This document shows positions 7,310-15,012 of a stretch of DNA of 64,000 bases, piece by piece (the first letter of the stretch is position 1; every line of letters starts with the position of its first letter). The DNA is from an uncultured Armatimonadota bacterium (lineage in GTDB: Bacteria; Armatimonadota; Fimbriimonadia; Fimbriimonadales; Fimbriimonadaceae). The stretch covers positions 1 to 64,000 of the forward strand of contig CAILEM010000012.1 of assembly GCA_903833215.1 (NCBI GenBank), written 5' to 3'. The notes beneath the pieces were generated by a model. It ran no database searches. It saw only the letters and a program-made list of their open reading frames with translations, and had not been told where the DNA came from. Both the position numbers and the translations under genes were made by a program.

Positions 7310-9787
7310 ATGCCGAGCCCACACAAATCCCTAAAATTCTTGTCGCTCTCCTTAGTGTTGCTGCCACTCATAGCGGCCACCCAACAAGGTCCTGCTGGAA
7401 GCCCTCCCGCGGGAAACCCTCCTGCTGGTCAGCAGGGAAATCCCCCAGCCAACAAGCAGGAATCGAAAACCACTCCTTCAAAGACTTCGCAGAGTGGCAT
7501 TATAGGCCCAAGTAAGCCTGCACAGGGAGGACCTGCCGCACAAAATCATCCTGGTGGCGGAAAACCGGTTGAAGTAGGCGATCCTTGGGACTCGCTAAAG
7601 CTCGATTCCAAGGCCAGGATCAAGCTCAGTTTTCGCAGTGCAAACATCGACAATGTCATCGCGATGATTCAGCAGGCCTCGCACGTGACGATTGTAAAGG
7701 ATCCTGCTTTGGTCGGACCCATCACCGTTACAACTGCCGATCCTGTGGGGCTTTCTGAGGCGTTTCACGTCTTCAACTCAGTTCTTAAGCTCAAAGGTTT
7801 CGAGATCACCCGAGATCGAAAGTTGCTCGTGATCACGCGGATCAAGCCGCCTGAACAGCCGGCTCCTGTACAAATGGTGATGCCGGCGATGCCGATGACG
7901 GACCCGAATGCGACCGTGGTGAAGTACTACCAACTCATGTTTGCCAATGCGAGTCAAGTTGCGCGGGCGATTAACGAGGTATTTACTTCGGGAGGGGCGA
8001 ACCCAAACCAGGGGCAACAGTTTGCAATGATGTTTGCAGGGCCGGGTGGTCAGCCGAAACCTCCTGGTTCGGGCCCCTCGGTGAAGGCATCCTACGAAGA
8101 GTTCAGCAATCTCGTCATTGTTAATGCTCCAGAGGCCCAGCAGAAAGAGGTTGAGGCGCTGATCAAAGAGATTGACAAGCGTCAGACGGAACCGCAGCAC
8201 TCGAAGACCTACAAGCTGATTTATGCCACCGCAACCGAGGTTGTTAGCTCCGTACAGAACGTCCTGCAGTCTAACATGGGCAAAGGTAAAGGCGCAAAGC
8301 AGAATGACAGCAATCCGTTTGCCTTTTTCTTCTTCGGATCCAGTTCTCAAAACCAGAACCTGGCCGTCGCCGATTCACGCACCAACTCAATCATCGTGAC
8401 GGGAACCGACGATTTGATCGCTGTCGCCGATAAGGTGATCGCCGATCTCGACCAGAAGATGCCGTTCACAGGCACGACTTTCGTGTTCAAACTGCAAAAC
8501 GCCCGTGCTGATACCGTCGCAAATCTCCTTACGGCCGCTTTTGGTCAGAGGCAGGGTGTTCAGAACAACAATAACAATCGGCCAATTACCCCGACGAACA
8601 ACACTTTCTCGAACTCATCTCGAAATTCGAGTTCGGCAAGAGCAGGTGCGGCTCGCAAGCCCGACGCAAAGAACCTGCCCATCGCGCTTCAGGACCCGAA
8701 TGCCGATAGCGGCAATTTGGAGACCTCGGTCGGAGTGACACAGGCGTTCTTTGGAGTCTTTGGCCAGGAAGGTGGTGGAAACGGCCGAGGGAATCGAAAC
8801 GGCAACTCGGTTGGCCACGACCAAGATGGGCGAGTCATTGGTGTGCATGACCTTACGGGCCAAGTCACTGCCATAGCCGATCCTAATACGAACTCGGTCA
8901 TCGTTGTGACAGCCCCCGACAACGTTGACCTTATCAAAGATGTCCTTGACCAAATTGACAAGATTCCAGAGCAGGTGATGATTCAAACCATTATCGTCGA
9001 GGCGAATTTGGACAAGTCCAAGCAGTTCGGCCTCGAATGGAAGTTCGCACAATCCAAGGCATTTGGGAATAAAGGCACGACCGGGTCAGCGGGAGCAAAC
9101 TTCGGCCTGCAAAATGCGAATCCACCTTTGCAAGGCTTCAATTACACGTTGACTGGCGGTGATTTGTCGGCCTTCTTCAATATGCTCCAAACCGATACGA
9201 AGTTCCAAGTCCTGTCGACACCACGAATCTTCACCTCGAACAACATGGAAGCTCAGATCAACATCAGCCAGAGCATTCCTTACATCGTGAGCACTATTGA
9301 GAACCAGAACGGCACGACAAGCTTTAACTACGCATTCCAAGATGTAGGCATGGTTCTTACCGTCACTCCTCACATCACCAGTAATGGTTATGTGACGATG
9401 GACGTGACGCAGACGGCGAACGACCTCCAGGGATACACGACCTTCAACGCGCCGATCGTTAATCAGCGCGAAGCGGAGACAACCGTTTCGGTCAAAGACG
9501 GAGAGACGATCATCCTTGGTGGCATGATCCGGAATCAGGTGACTTCAACCGTCAACAAGATTCCACTCCTGGGAGATATCCCGCTTCTTGGCGAATTGTT
9601 CAAGCAGAAGAACAATGATAACCAGAAGACAGAGCTTCTCGTCTTCCTGACGCCAAAGGTCGTCCGAGATCCCGCTGAGGCCAAGAAGATTCGGGAAGAA
9701 ACCCAATCCGAACTGAGCCCCGCCATGCAGAAGATCCTGAAAGAACAGGAAAGACGACAAGGATCGAAGACGAAAGCGGGTGGATAA
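7310..9787 (+). CDS. gspD: type II/IV secretion system secretin
   Basis: The outer-membrane gated channel of a type II secretion system or type IV pilus, 825 residues. After a signal peptide (about 1-24) comes a Pro/Gly/Gln-rich linker (25-85). Next are an N0/STN-like domain (about 95-180) and three ring-forming secretin N domains, two of them with Asn/Gln-rich inserts (about 400-460, 480-500). The C-terminal secretin domain ends with VPLLGDIP-type text (KIPLLGDIPLLGELFK) and LVFLTPKVV. The domain order with three N repeats is closer to GspD than PilQ. No other secretion gene is adjacent, but prepilin-like proteins occur at 26.4 and 44.1 kb. Confidence 0.92.
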   Translation: MPSPHKSLKFLSLSLVLLPLIAATQQGPAGSPPAGNPPAGQQGNPPANKQESKTTPSKTSQSGIIGPSKPAQGGPAAQNHPGGGKPVEVGDPWDSLKLDSKARIKLSFRSANIDNVIAMIQQASHVTIVKDPALVGPITVTTADPVGLSEAFHVFNSVLKLKGFEITRDRKLLVITRIKPPEQPAPVQMVMPAMPMTDPNATVVKYYQLMFANASQVARAINEVFTSGGANPNQGQQFAMMFAGPGGQPKPPGSGPSVKASYEEFSNLVIVNAPEAQQKEVEALIKEIDKRQTEPQHSKTYKLIYATATEVVSSVQNVLQSNMGKGKGAKQNDSNPFAFFFFGSSSQNQNLAVADSRTNSIIVTGTDDLIAVADKVIADLDQKMPFTGTTFVFKLQNARADTVANLLTAAFGQRQGVQNNNNNRPITPTNNTFSNSSRNSSSARAGAARKPDAKNLPIALQDPNADSGNLETSVGVTQAFFGVFGQEGGGNGRGNRNGNSVGHDQDGRVIGVHDLTGQVTAIADPNTNSVIVVTAPDNVDLIKDVLDQIDKIPEQVMIQTIIVEANLDKSKQFGLEWKFAQSKAFGNKGTTGSAGANFGLQNANPPLQGFNYTLTGGDLSAFFNMLQTDTKFQVLSTPRIFTSNNMEAQINISQSIPYIVSTIENQNGTTSFNYAFQDVGMVLTVTPHITSNGYVTMDVTQTANDLQGYTTFNAPIVNQREAETTVSVKDGETIILGGMIRNQVTSTVNKIPLLGDIPLLGELFKQKNNDNQKTELLVFLTPKVVRDPAEAKKIREETQSELSPAMQKILKEQERRQGSKTKAGG

Positions 9788-9957
9788 CTTACTGAGAACG
9801 CGCCTATCGTGAAAACTAAACCGGAAATTGCAGGGTGCTCTGACTTCTCATGATTGTGGTCTCATCGGACCTGTCGTTCGACGAAGAAAGCGAATTGGTA
9901 AGTCGCTATCAATAGATACTACAGTGTTTTGCGGTTAATCCCAGTTAAAATATGCAG

Positions 9958-9979
9958 GTTTCTAGTTTTATTTAGAAAC
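9958..9979. promoter_or_regulatory. inverted repeat upstream of unknown membrane gene
   Basis: GTTTCTA and TAGAAAC form a perfect 7-bp inverted repeat with an 8-base spacer, 21 bases before the ATG of the next gene. Size and place fit a protein-binding operator better than a terminator, since it lacks a GC-rich stem. No other feature is seen in 9788-10000. Confidence 0.4.
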
Positions 9980-10000
9980 AAGTGATAAACTGCCTGTGCA

Positions 10001-11116
10001 ATGAAGCCGCTGAAGCGAGTTTTCCTGTGGATATCTCTAGTAGTCTACGTCATAGTAGCCGTGGCTGGCACAGTCGCATTCGTTAGGACAACCAGCCTGT
10101 CGACTGTCTCTCGGGGATTGATCGTAATTTGTTCAGGATTTTTCCTCATTTTTCCAATTGGGTTACTCGTCTTTGCTTTAGTCGCAAAGGTCGAAGTTTG
10201 GGCATATGGGACTCGTTTCTTACGACAACAGCGTCAGCATATGCGTGCTCGCATCGGTGGTTGGAACGAGGCATTCAAGAAGAATCTGGCGATTCAATTG
10301 GTTGTCTTCCTAACTCTCGTCTTCTGCCAGTTCTGCATGTACCTGGGATATAACGAGGAAGGTGTGTCGCTTGCTCGCCGAATGAAGTGGGATATGGTCT
10401 GGTTAACAAAGGGTGCTATCTGGCTCCCAGCCGTCCTTTGTTTTCCGGTCTGCATGGCTGCTTTGAGGAGGGGCTTGGAAATGGCGGAAATCAACAATGA
10501 CGCTGTCATCCGCGGAGTTTTGGAAGTAATTGCAGGCGCCAGGATGCGGTGTGCCAGCCACCTCGCCTACCTCGTAGAACTAGATACATCTAGGGGGCGA
10601 AAATCGAGCAGGAAGGAACTTCTTCAAGACGGCATGGGTCACATTGCTGATCACATACATCATGTTTTCACTACGATGGCTTCGAAGACCGGGGTTGAAA
10701 TAAAGGTGACAATCCTGTCAGTCGAAGACGGTAAGATTGATTCTCGGGTAGCAGCTGCGCCGCGAAAGCGCGGCATTGAGTCCCGAATTGAAGATATTCG
10801 TAATCCAAATTCCGCGGCCTCCCACGGTTTGCGGGACGATTTGTTTCTAATCGAAGACGTCGCACTAGAGATTCTGAAGGGAGAAGCGAGCCACTTTGTT
10901 AAATCACAGTCAAATCCAAAAGGCGCAACCGGTTGCCTTCTCGTCTATCCTATTAGAAGCACCCTGGACGGAAAGCCACTTTACGTCGTCTGTGTGCATG
11001 CGAACGAGCCAAATGTATTTTTGGAAGGAAATAAGGCCCGTTACCGAGCAGAATTTGATTTATTTGGAGCCCATGCTCTTCAGTTGGGTGCCTACGCAGC
11101 CGAGGTTACAATATGA
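10001..11116 (+). CDS. four-helix membrane protein with soluble C-terminal domain, unknown
   Basis: A protein of 371 residues that I do not recognise. Four membrane helices are visible at about residues 7-27, 37-62, 97-117 and 136-156. A cytoplasmic part of about 210 residues follows, with short strands alternating with helices (GVEIKVTILSVEDGKI, GCLLVYPIRS, PLYVVCVHANEP). This is loosely reminiscent of a GAF-like sensor fold, but that is a guess. The gene ends ATGA, where its stop overlaps the start of the next gene, so the two are translated together. An inverted repeat lies before the start. Confidence 0.6.
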   Translation: MKPLKRVFLWISLVVYVIVAVAGTVAFVRTTSLSTVSRGLIVICSGFFLIFPIGLLVFALVAKVEVWAYGTRFLRQQRQHMRARIGGWNEAFKKNLAIQLVVFLTLVFCQFCMYLGYNEEGVSLARRMKWDMVWLTKGAIWLPAVLCFPVCMAALRRGLEMAEINNDAVIRGVLEVIAGARMRCASHLAYLVELDTSRGRKSSRKELLQDGMGHIADHIHHVFTTMASKTGVEIKVTILSVEDGKIDSRVAAAPRKRGIESRIEDIRNPNSAASHGLRDDLFLIEDVALEILKGEASHFVKSQSNPKGATGCLLVYPIRSTLDGKPLYVVCVHANEPNVFLEGNKARYRAEFDLFGAHALQLGAYAAEVTI

Positions 11117-11670
11117 ACTTCGATAAGTACTCGCGTCCTGAAACACAGGCCGATCTTGAAGCTCGGCGTAAGCTAATTACATTGGAAGCTCTTCGAGCGC
11201 CGCTCCTGTCCCCTTCTGAACTAAGCACATCCACGAGGGTTAACGTTACAGCCTTTCGTCTCATGTCTGAGATCTGGCTCGAGGCCATGGCTCGATCCCA
11301 ACTCGAGAAAAACGCCGGAGACGATTTGCCGACGGTTCCGTCCGACGCTGTGGTGGGAAGACTTGACGATCCGTTTAATCGAGCATTCGCAATCGAAGCC
11401 AGTGGTGAGCAGCTATTTCTTTCTCTGCTGGATGGACGAGGTTGGTCGTGGAAGCGAGTGGCTCGCGAGGATTTCCAGTGGCAACTAGATGCGTTATTAT
11501 TGCCTGTTACTGATCACACGGCAGTCACGTGCGGTCACATGACCGTCCGGCGTGACGCGGGCACAGTACGTTTCGAAGTTGATGGAGACTATTTCGGCAA
11601 TGCATCTACTGACCGATTTCGTAGCATGCTGCATCATCTCACCCAAGAGCACGACCGCCAACGTTCATAG
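11113..11670 (+). CDS. hypothetical soluble protein coupled to the membrane gene
   Basis: A protein of 185 residues with no signal peptide or membrane helix and no motif I recognise. The N-terminal half is charged and probably helical; the C-terminal half looks like alternating strands (AVTCGHMTVRRD, TVRFEVDGDYFG). Its ATG shares four bases with the stop codon of the preceding membrane gene, so the pair is presumably one functional unit. No homologous pair is known to me. Confidence 0.6.
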   Translation: MNFDKYSRPETQADLEARRKLITLEALRAPLLSPSELSTSTRVNVTAFRLMSEIWLEAMARSQLEKNAGDDLPTVPSDAVVGRLDDPFNRAFAIEASGEQLFLSLLDGRGWSWKRVAREDFQWQLDALLLPVTDHTAVTCGHMTVRRDAGTVRFEVDGDYFGNASTDRFRSMLHHLTQEHDRQRS

Positions 11671-11982
11671 TCGGCGGGGTCTCCTCGAGTCACTTGGAAG
11701 GTCGCTAGACGCATTTCTGCACGTAGCACTGTGAAAATGGGTAGTTGTGACGTGTTTCTTCGATTTGAGCTCCTTGGATATCCCAAGCCAAATGAGTGAA
11801 GGTACTGCGTGCCAGTCGCTAAGCTACTGGCGTTCTACTCAGATTATTAAGCATAGGATATTCCATCAGATATTTACAGAGCGATGAACTTTGACCGAGC
11901 GGAAGCACATCTTGCCGTAGGACATCGAATAACTACGAGGTCCTAGTGCCAATGAAGCCTGCCCGAGAAGTCGGATTGACCG

Positions 11983-12007
11983 CCCTGCGGGTATCTGCCA
12001 CGCAGGG
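11983..12007. terminator. possible hairpin in gene-poor stretch
   Basis: CCCTGCG and CGCAGGG form a perfect 7-bp stem with an 11-base loop, followed by ATTTTA. It lies between the end of the unknown pair and the convergent ATPase gene. The rest of 11671-12052 shows nothing I can support. Confidence 0.4.
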
Positions 12008-12052
12008 ATTTTACGGCTCATGGCTGAGCAACTTACCTATCTCTGGCCGATG

Positions 12053-13273
12053 TCATGCCCACAGGGCGCTGATAGGAACCCCTACGATTTTCGCATCGAG
12101 GGGCTGAATCGTGGTCCCGTTGTACAGCACGATCCCACGCACGAACTTCTCGGCGGCGAGGTCTCGCAGGAAGCGTAGACCCTCGGCGTCGTCTTCGTGG
12201 AGGGAGGTACCGGACTTCACCTGAATCCCAACCACTTCACCCCGTCGTGATTCCAAAACGAAATCAACACTTAGGTGACGAATCGTGCGGAGGTGAAGCA
12301 GCCAAGGTCGTACGTCTCCGAGGCGGCACTGCTTTTGAAGTTCTAGAGCTACGAAGTTTTCAAGGAGAGGTTTGAGGCGGAGCGGATCTTCAGAAAGAGA
12401 CTTAGCACTCAAATTCGCCAAATAACAGAGGAGGCCAGAGTCCACGATATATGCCTTCGGTGCCTTCGTCAGGATTCGGCTTCGGTCGTGAGACCAAGTA
12501 TTGACCAGTTGGAGCAGAAAGATGGTCTCCAGGAGAGACAGGTATCGCTTAAGCGAGGTGTAGGGAATGCCCGTCTCCGTCGCGAGCCCAGCCGCATTCA
12601 GGGTGCTTCCTGCACGGGAGGCGAGAAGTCGAAGGAGCAACGGCATTTGTGAGAGTCCGTCGATGTTAGCGACATCTTTCACGTCCCGTTCGAGGAGTGT
12701 TCGCACATAGTTTGCAAACCAAGCATCTCGACGAGCCTGAGAACTCCTGAGACTAGGTTCGGGGAAGCCACCCCGCACAATTCGATCGACCAAGTCTTTC
12801 AAGTCTTCGTTCTCAAATGCGGGATTGAATTGCTCCTCAAAGGAGGCATCGACGAAATTCGATGTCCGGGCTTCCAACTCTGTTTGGGAAAAAGGAAGGA
12901 GGTCAACGATCTCCATTCGCCCCGCCAACGAGTCGGCCAGCTTGGGTAGGTTCATGACGTTCGCCGAACCCGTAAGCAAGAACTTTCCAGGGGATCGATC
13001 ACGGTCGACATTCAGCTTGATGGCTAAAAACAGTTCAGGGGCACGTTGGACCTCATCGATCATCACTGGGCCAGGATATGCCTCTAGGAACGCTTTGGGG
13101 TCCCGCCGCGCGAGAGCCAAAGCAATCGGGTCGTCAAGGGTGACGTAGCGTCGGTTGGGTTCCAGAAATTGGCCAAGGGTGCTCTTCCCGGATTGACGGG
13201 GACCGTGGATCAACACGACCGGTGTATCCGAAAGGGCATCAAGAAGCGGTTGCCTCGCCAGTCGTTCAATCAT
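12053..13273 (-). CDS. AAA+ ATPase with DUF4143 domain
   Basis: A protein of 406 residues of the common AAA_14/DUF4143 family. The Walker A motif is GPRQSGKST and the Walker B-like motif is PVMIDEVQRAP. A winged-helix middle part (GIPYTSLKRYLSLLETIFLL) and a nuclease-like C-terminal domain follow, with SVDFVLESRRGEVVGIQVKSG, where an E and the QVK resemble PD-(D/E)xK elements. The cellular role of these proteins is unsettled; they are frequent, often laterally acquired and scattered in accessory DNA. It is 49 bases from the neighbouring peptidase gene on the same strand. Confidence 0.88.
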   Translation of the reverse strand: MIERLARQPLLDALSDTPVVLIHGPRQSGKSTLGQFLEPNRRYVTLDDPIALALARRDPKAFLEAYPGPVMIDEVQRAPELFLAIKLNVDRDRSPGKFLLTGSANVMNLPKLADSLAGRMEIVDLLPFSQTELEARTSNFVDASFEEQFNPAFENEDLKDLVDRIVRGGFPEPSLRSSQARRDAWFANYVRTLLERDVKDVANIDGLSQMPLLLRLLASRAGSTLNAAGLATETGIPYTSLKRYLSLLETIFLLQLVNTWSHDRSRILTKAPKAYIVDSGLLCYLANLSAKSLSEDPLRLKPLLENFVALELQKQCRLGDVRPWLLHLRTIRHLSVDFVLESRRGEVVGIQVKSGTSLHEDDAEGLRFLRDLAAEKFVRGIVLYNGTTIQPLDAKIVGVPISALWA

Positions 13274-13322
13274 GGAACGAGAATAGCAGAAAAATCACCA
13301 TCGTGTGGAGATTTTTTCTCCA

Positions 13323-14033
13323 CTAGCGACGTGCGGCGACGAGCATCTTTCGCCATCCGGCAGTAAGGTAATCGGTCGAAACCCCACCCTTGCCATGCGA
13401 GGAGTGGATGAACTGGCCGTTGCCCAAATAAATCCCGGTGTGGCTGATGCGCGACTCAGATTTCATCTTGAAGTACAAGCGATCGCCTGGTTGTAGCTCT
13501 TCCATTCGGTAGATCGGAGTTCCAACATGGGCCTGCTCCGCCGCTGTTCTGGGCAAATCCAGATTTCCGATGGCGCCTTCAAGCTTCTTAACGAATCCGG
13601 AACAATCGATCCCGTTCGCGAGATCGTTACCGCCCCATTTGTATGGAGTGCCTTGGAACATCAGTGCTGCGTCGGCAACGGGGTCACCGGTGCGGTTGGG
13701 AATTCGACTCCGAGATGACAAGACTTCGGAAACCCGACGCTTGGGCATGTATGCCGTGTAGGGCAGCACCGTAAACGCAGCAGCGGGCGCATAAGCGTAC
13801 CGATAGTCTCGAAGAAGAACGAGATCCCAATTTGGGTTGGACGACTTCTTGACGACCAGTCGATCTCCCGGAGCAACGCTATAGAGCACTCGTGCTTTTC
13901 GGCTGGCGGAAACGTAGACCGCCGTTGGTTCGGTCGCTTCGCCCAGCTTGCCAACCGCTACTTTGTCCTCCGCGAACGACAGTGCGCAGAGTGCGATAAG
14001 TGAAATGGCTGTGATCGCCCGACGAGTTCTCAT
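13323..14033 (-). CDS. secreted NlpC/P60 peptidase with SH3 domain
   Basis: A cell-wall endopeptidase of 236 residues. A signal peptide (1-21) is followed by an SH3-like domain (about 25-95, strands AVYVSASRKARVLYSVAPGDRL). The C-terminal NlpC/P60 domain has the catalytic Cys in NGIDCSGFV, the His in SRISHTGIYLG and the third residue region FIHSS. Family members cut stem peptides of peptidoglycan. It lies 36 bases downstream of purQ on the same strand and may be co-transcribed, though the functions are unrelated. Confidence 0.92.
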   Translation of the reverse strand: MRTRRAITAISLIALCALSFAEDKVAVGKLGEATEPTAVYVSASRKARVLYSVAPGDRLVVKKSSNPNWDLVLLRDYRYAYAPAAAFTVLPYTAYMPKRRVSEVLSSRSRIPNRTGDPVADAALMFQGTPYKWGGNDLANGIDCSGFVKKLEGAIGNLDLPRTAAEQAHVGTPIYRMEELQPGDRLYFKMKSESRISHTGIYLGNGQFIHSSHGKGGVSTDYLTAGWRKMLVAARR

Positions 14034-14069
14034 TCTAAAGCGCTTTATTATATGTCTTTGCCGGAAAAC

Positions 14070-14759
14070 TTATCGGTTAGAAGCTACTAGGTGGAAGGCA
14101 TTCATAATAGCGAGTCCATCCGTGGAGCCTAAAAGCGCTTTCGTCGCCCGCTCTGGGTGTGGCATCAGACCGAGGACATTGCCCTTGGTGTTGAGTACTC
14201 CCGCAATCGCATGGGCGGATCCGTTGACATTGGATTCGTCCGTTCTTGCGCCAGAAGCGTCAACATACCGAAAGGCGATTTGGCCATTGTCTTCCAACCT
14301 GGCAACAGCGTCCTCATCCGCAATATATCGACCTTCACCGTGAGCAATAGGAAGTCTCAATATCTTGTCGACGCCTCGAGTCCACAACGAAGTTCTATTC
14401 TCAACTGCCAAGTAAACGTCTTTACACAGGAATTTCTGTCCAGCATTGAGTAGCAACGCACCAGGCAAGAGTCCAGCTTCGCACAGAACCTGAAATCCAT
14501 TGCACGCGCCGATGACGGGTCGGCCTTCTTCGGCGAATCGCCGAACCTCAGCCATGATCGGTGCTCGCGAAGCCATCGCACCGCAACGCAGATAGTCGCC
14601 GTACGAAAAACCTCCGGGGAGGAACACGGCATCGAAGCCTTCAAGAGAGTGATCTTCGTGCCAGACATACTCCGCTTGGATCCCAAGATCCTCTCGAAGC
14701 GAGAAATAGGCGTCTTGATCGCAGTTGGCACCGGGGAAGCGAATGACGGCTACTTTCAT
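14070..14759 (-). CDS. purQ: phosphoribosylformylglycinamidine synthase glutaminase subunit
   Basis: The class I glutamine amidotransferase subunit that feeds ammonia to PurL in step four of purine synthesis. About 230 residues, starting MKVAVIRFPGANCDQD. The nucleophile Cys is in VIGACNGFQVL and the His/Glu pair in LMPHPERA. The open frame continues 19 codons upstream, but the ATG at 14759 overlaps the purS stop codon by four bases, the usual arrangement. purL is not in the window, so the complex partner is encoded elsewhere. Confidence 0.96.
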   Translation of the reverse strand: MKVAVIRFPGANCDQDAYFSLREDLGIQAEYVWHEDHSLEGFDAVFLPGGFSYGDYLRCGAMASRAPIMAEVRRFAEEGRPVIGACNGFQVLCEAGLLPGALLLNAGQKFLCKDVYLAVENRTSLWTRGVDKILRLPIAHGEGRYIADEDAVARLEDNGQIAFRYVDASGARTDESNVNGSAHAIAGVLNTKGNVLGLMPHPERATKALLGSTDGLAIMNAFHLVASNR

Positions 14760-14989
14760 CGTGGGACCTCGATTGTGTAATCCTCGATCACCGGGTTGGC
14801 GAGCAGCTTGTCGCACATCTCTTTGATTCGGACCTCATCGTACTCTTCCACCTGAAGCTCGATGAGTTTGCCAATTCGCGCTTGGTGAAGCTCGTTGTAT
14901 CCCAGCTTTTGGAGGGCTCCAGCCACAGTCCGTCCGGCGGAGTCGAGCAAAGAAGGTTTCAACGTGACATATACGCGGACGGTGGTCAT
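14756..14989 (-). CDS. purS: phosphoribosylformylglycinamidine synthase subunit PurS
   Basis: The small bridging subunit of the three-part PurL-PurQ-PurS complex, about 77 residues. TVRVYVTLKPSLLDSAGRTV and the end YTIEVPR are typical. I prefer the ATG before TTVRVYV; a start five codons upstream (15004) is possible. The stop shares four bases with the purQ start. Having PurS means the organism uses the small PurL type. It is divergent from the exopeptidase gene, and the two starts lie close together. Confidence 0.94.
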   Translation of the reverse strand: MTTVRVYVTLKPSLLDSAGRTVAGALQKLGYNELHQARIGKLIELQVEEYDEVRIKEMCDKLLANPVIEDYTIEVPR

Positions 14990-15012
14990 GCTCAATTTTG
15001 GCATACGTGCGC

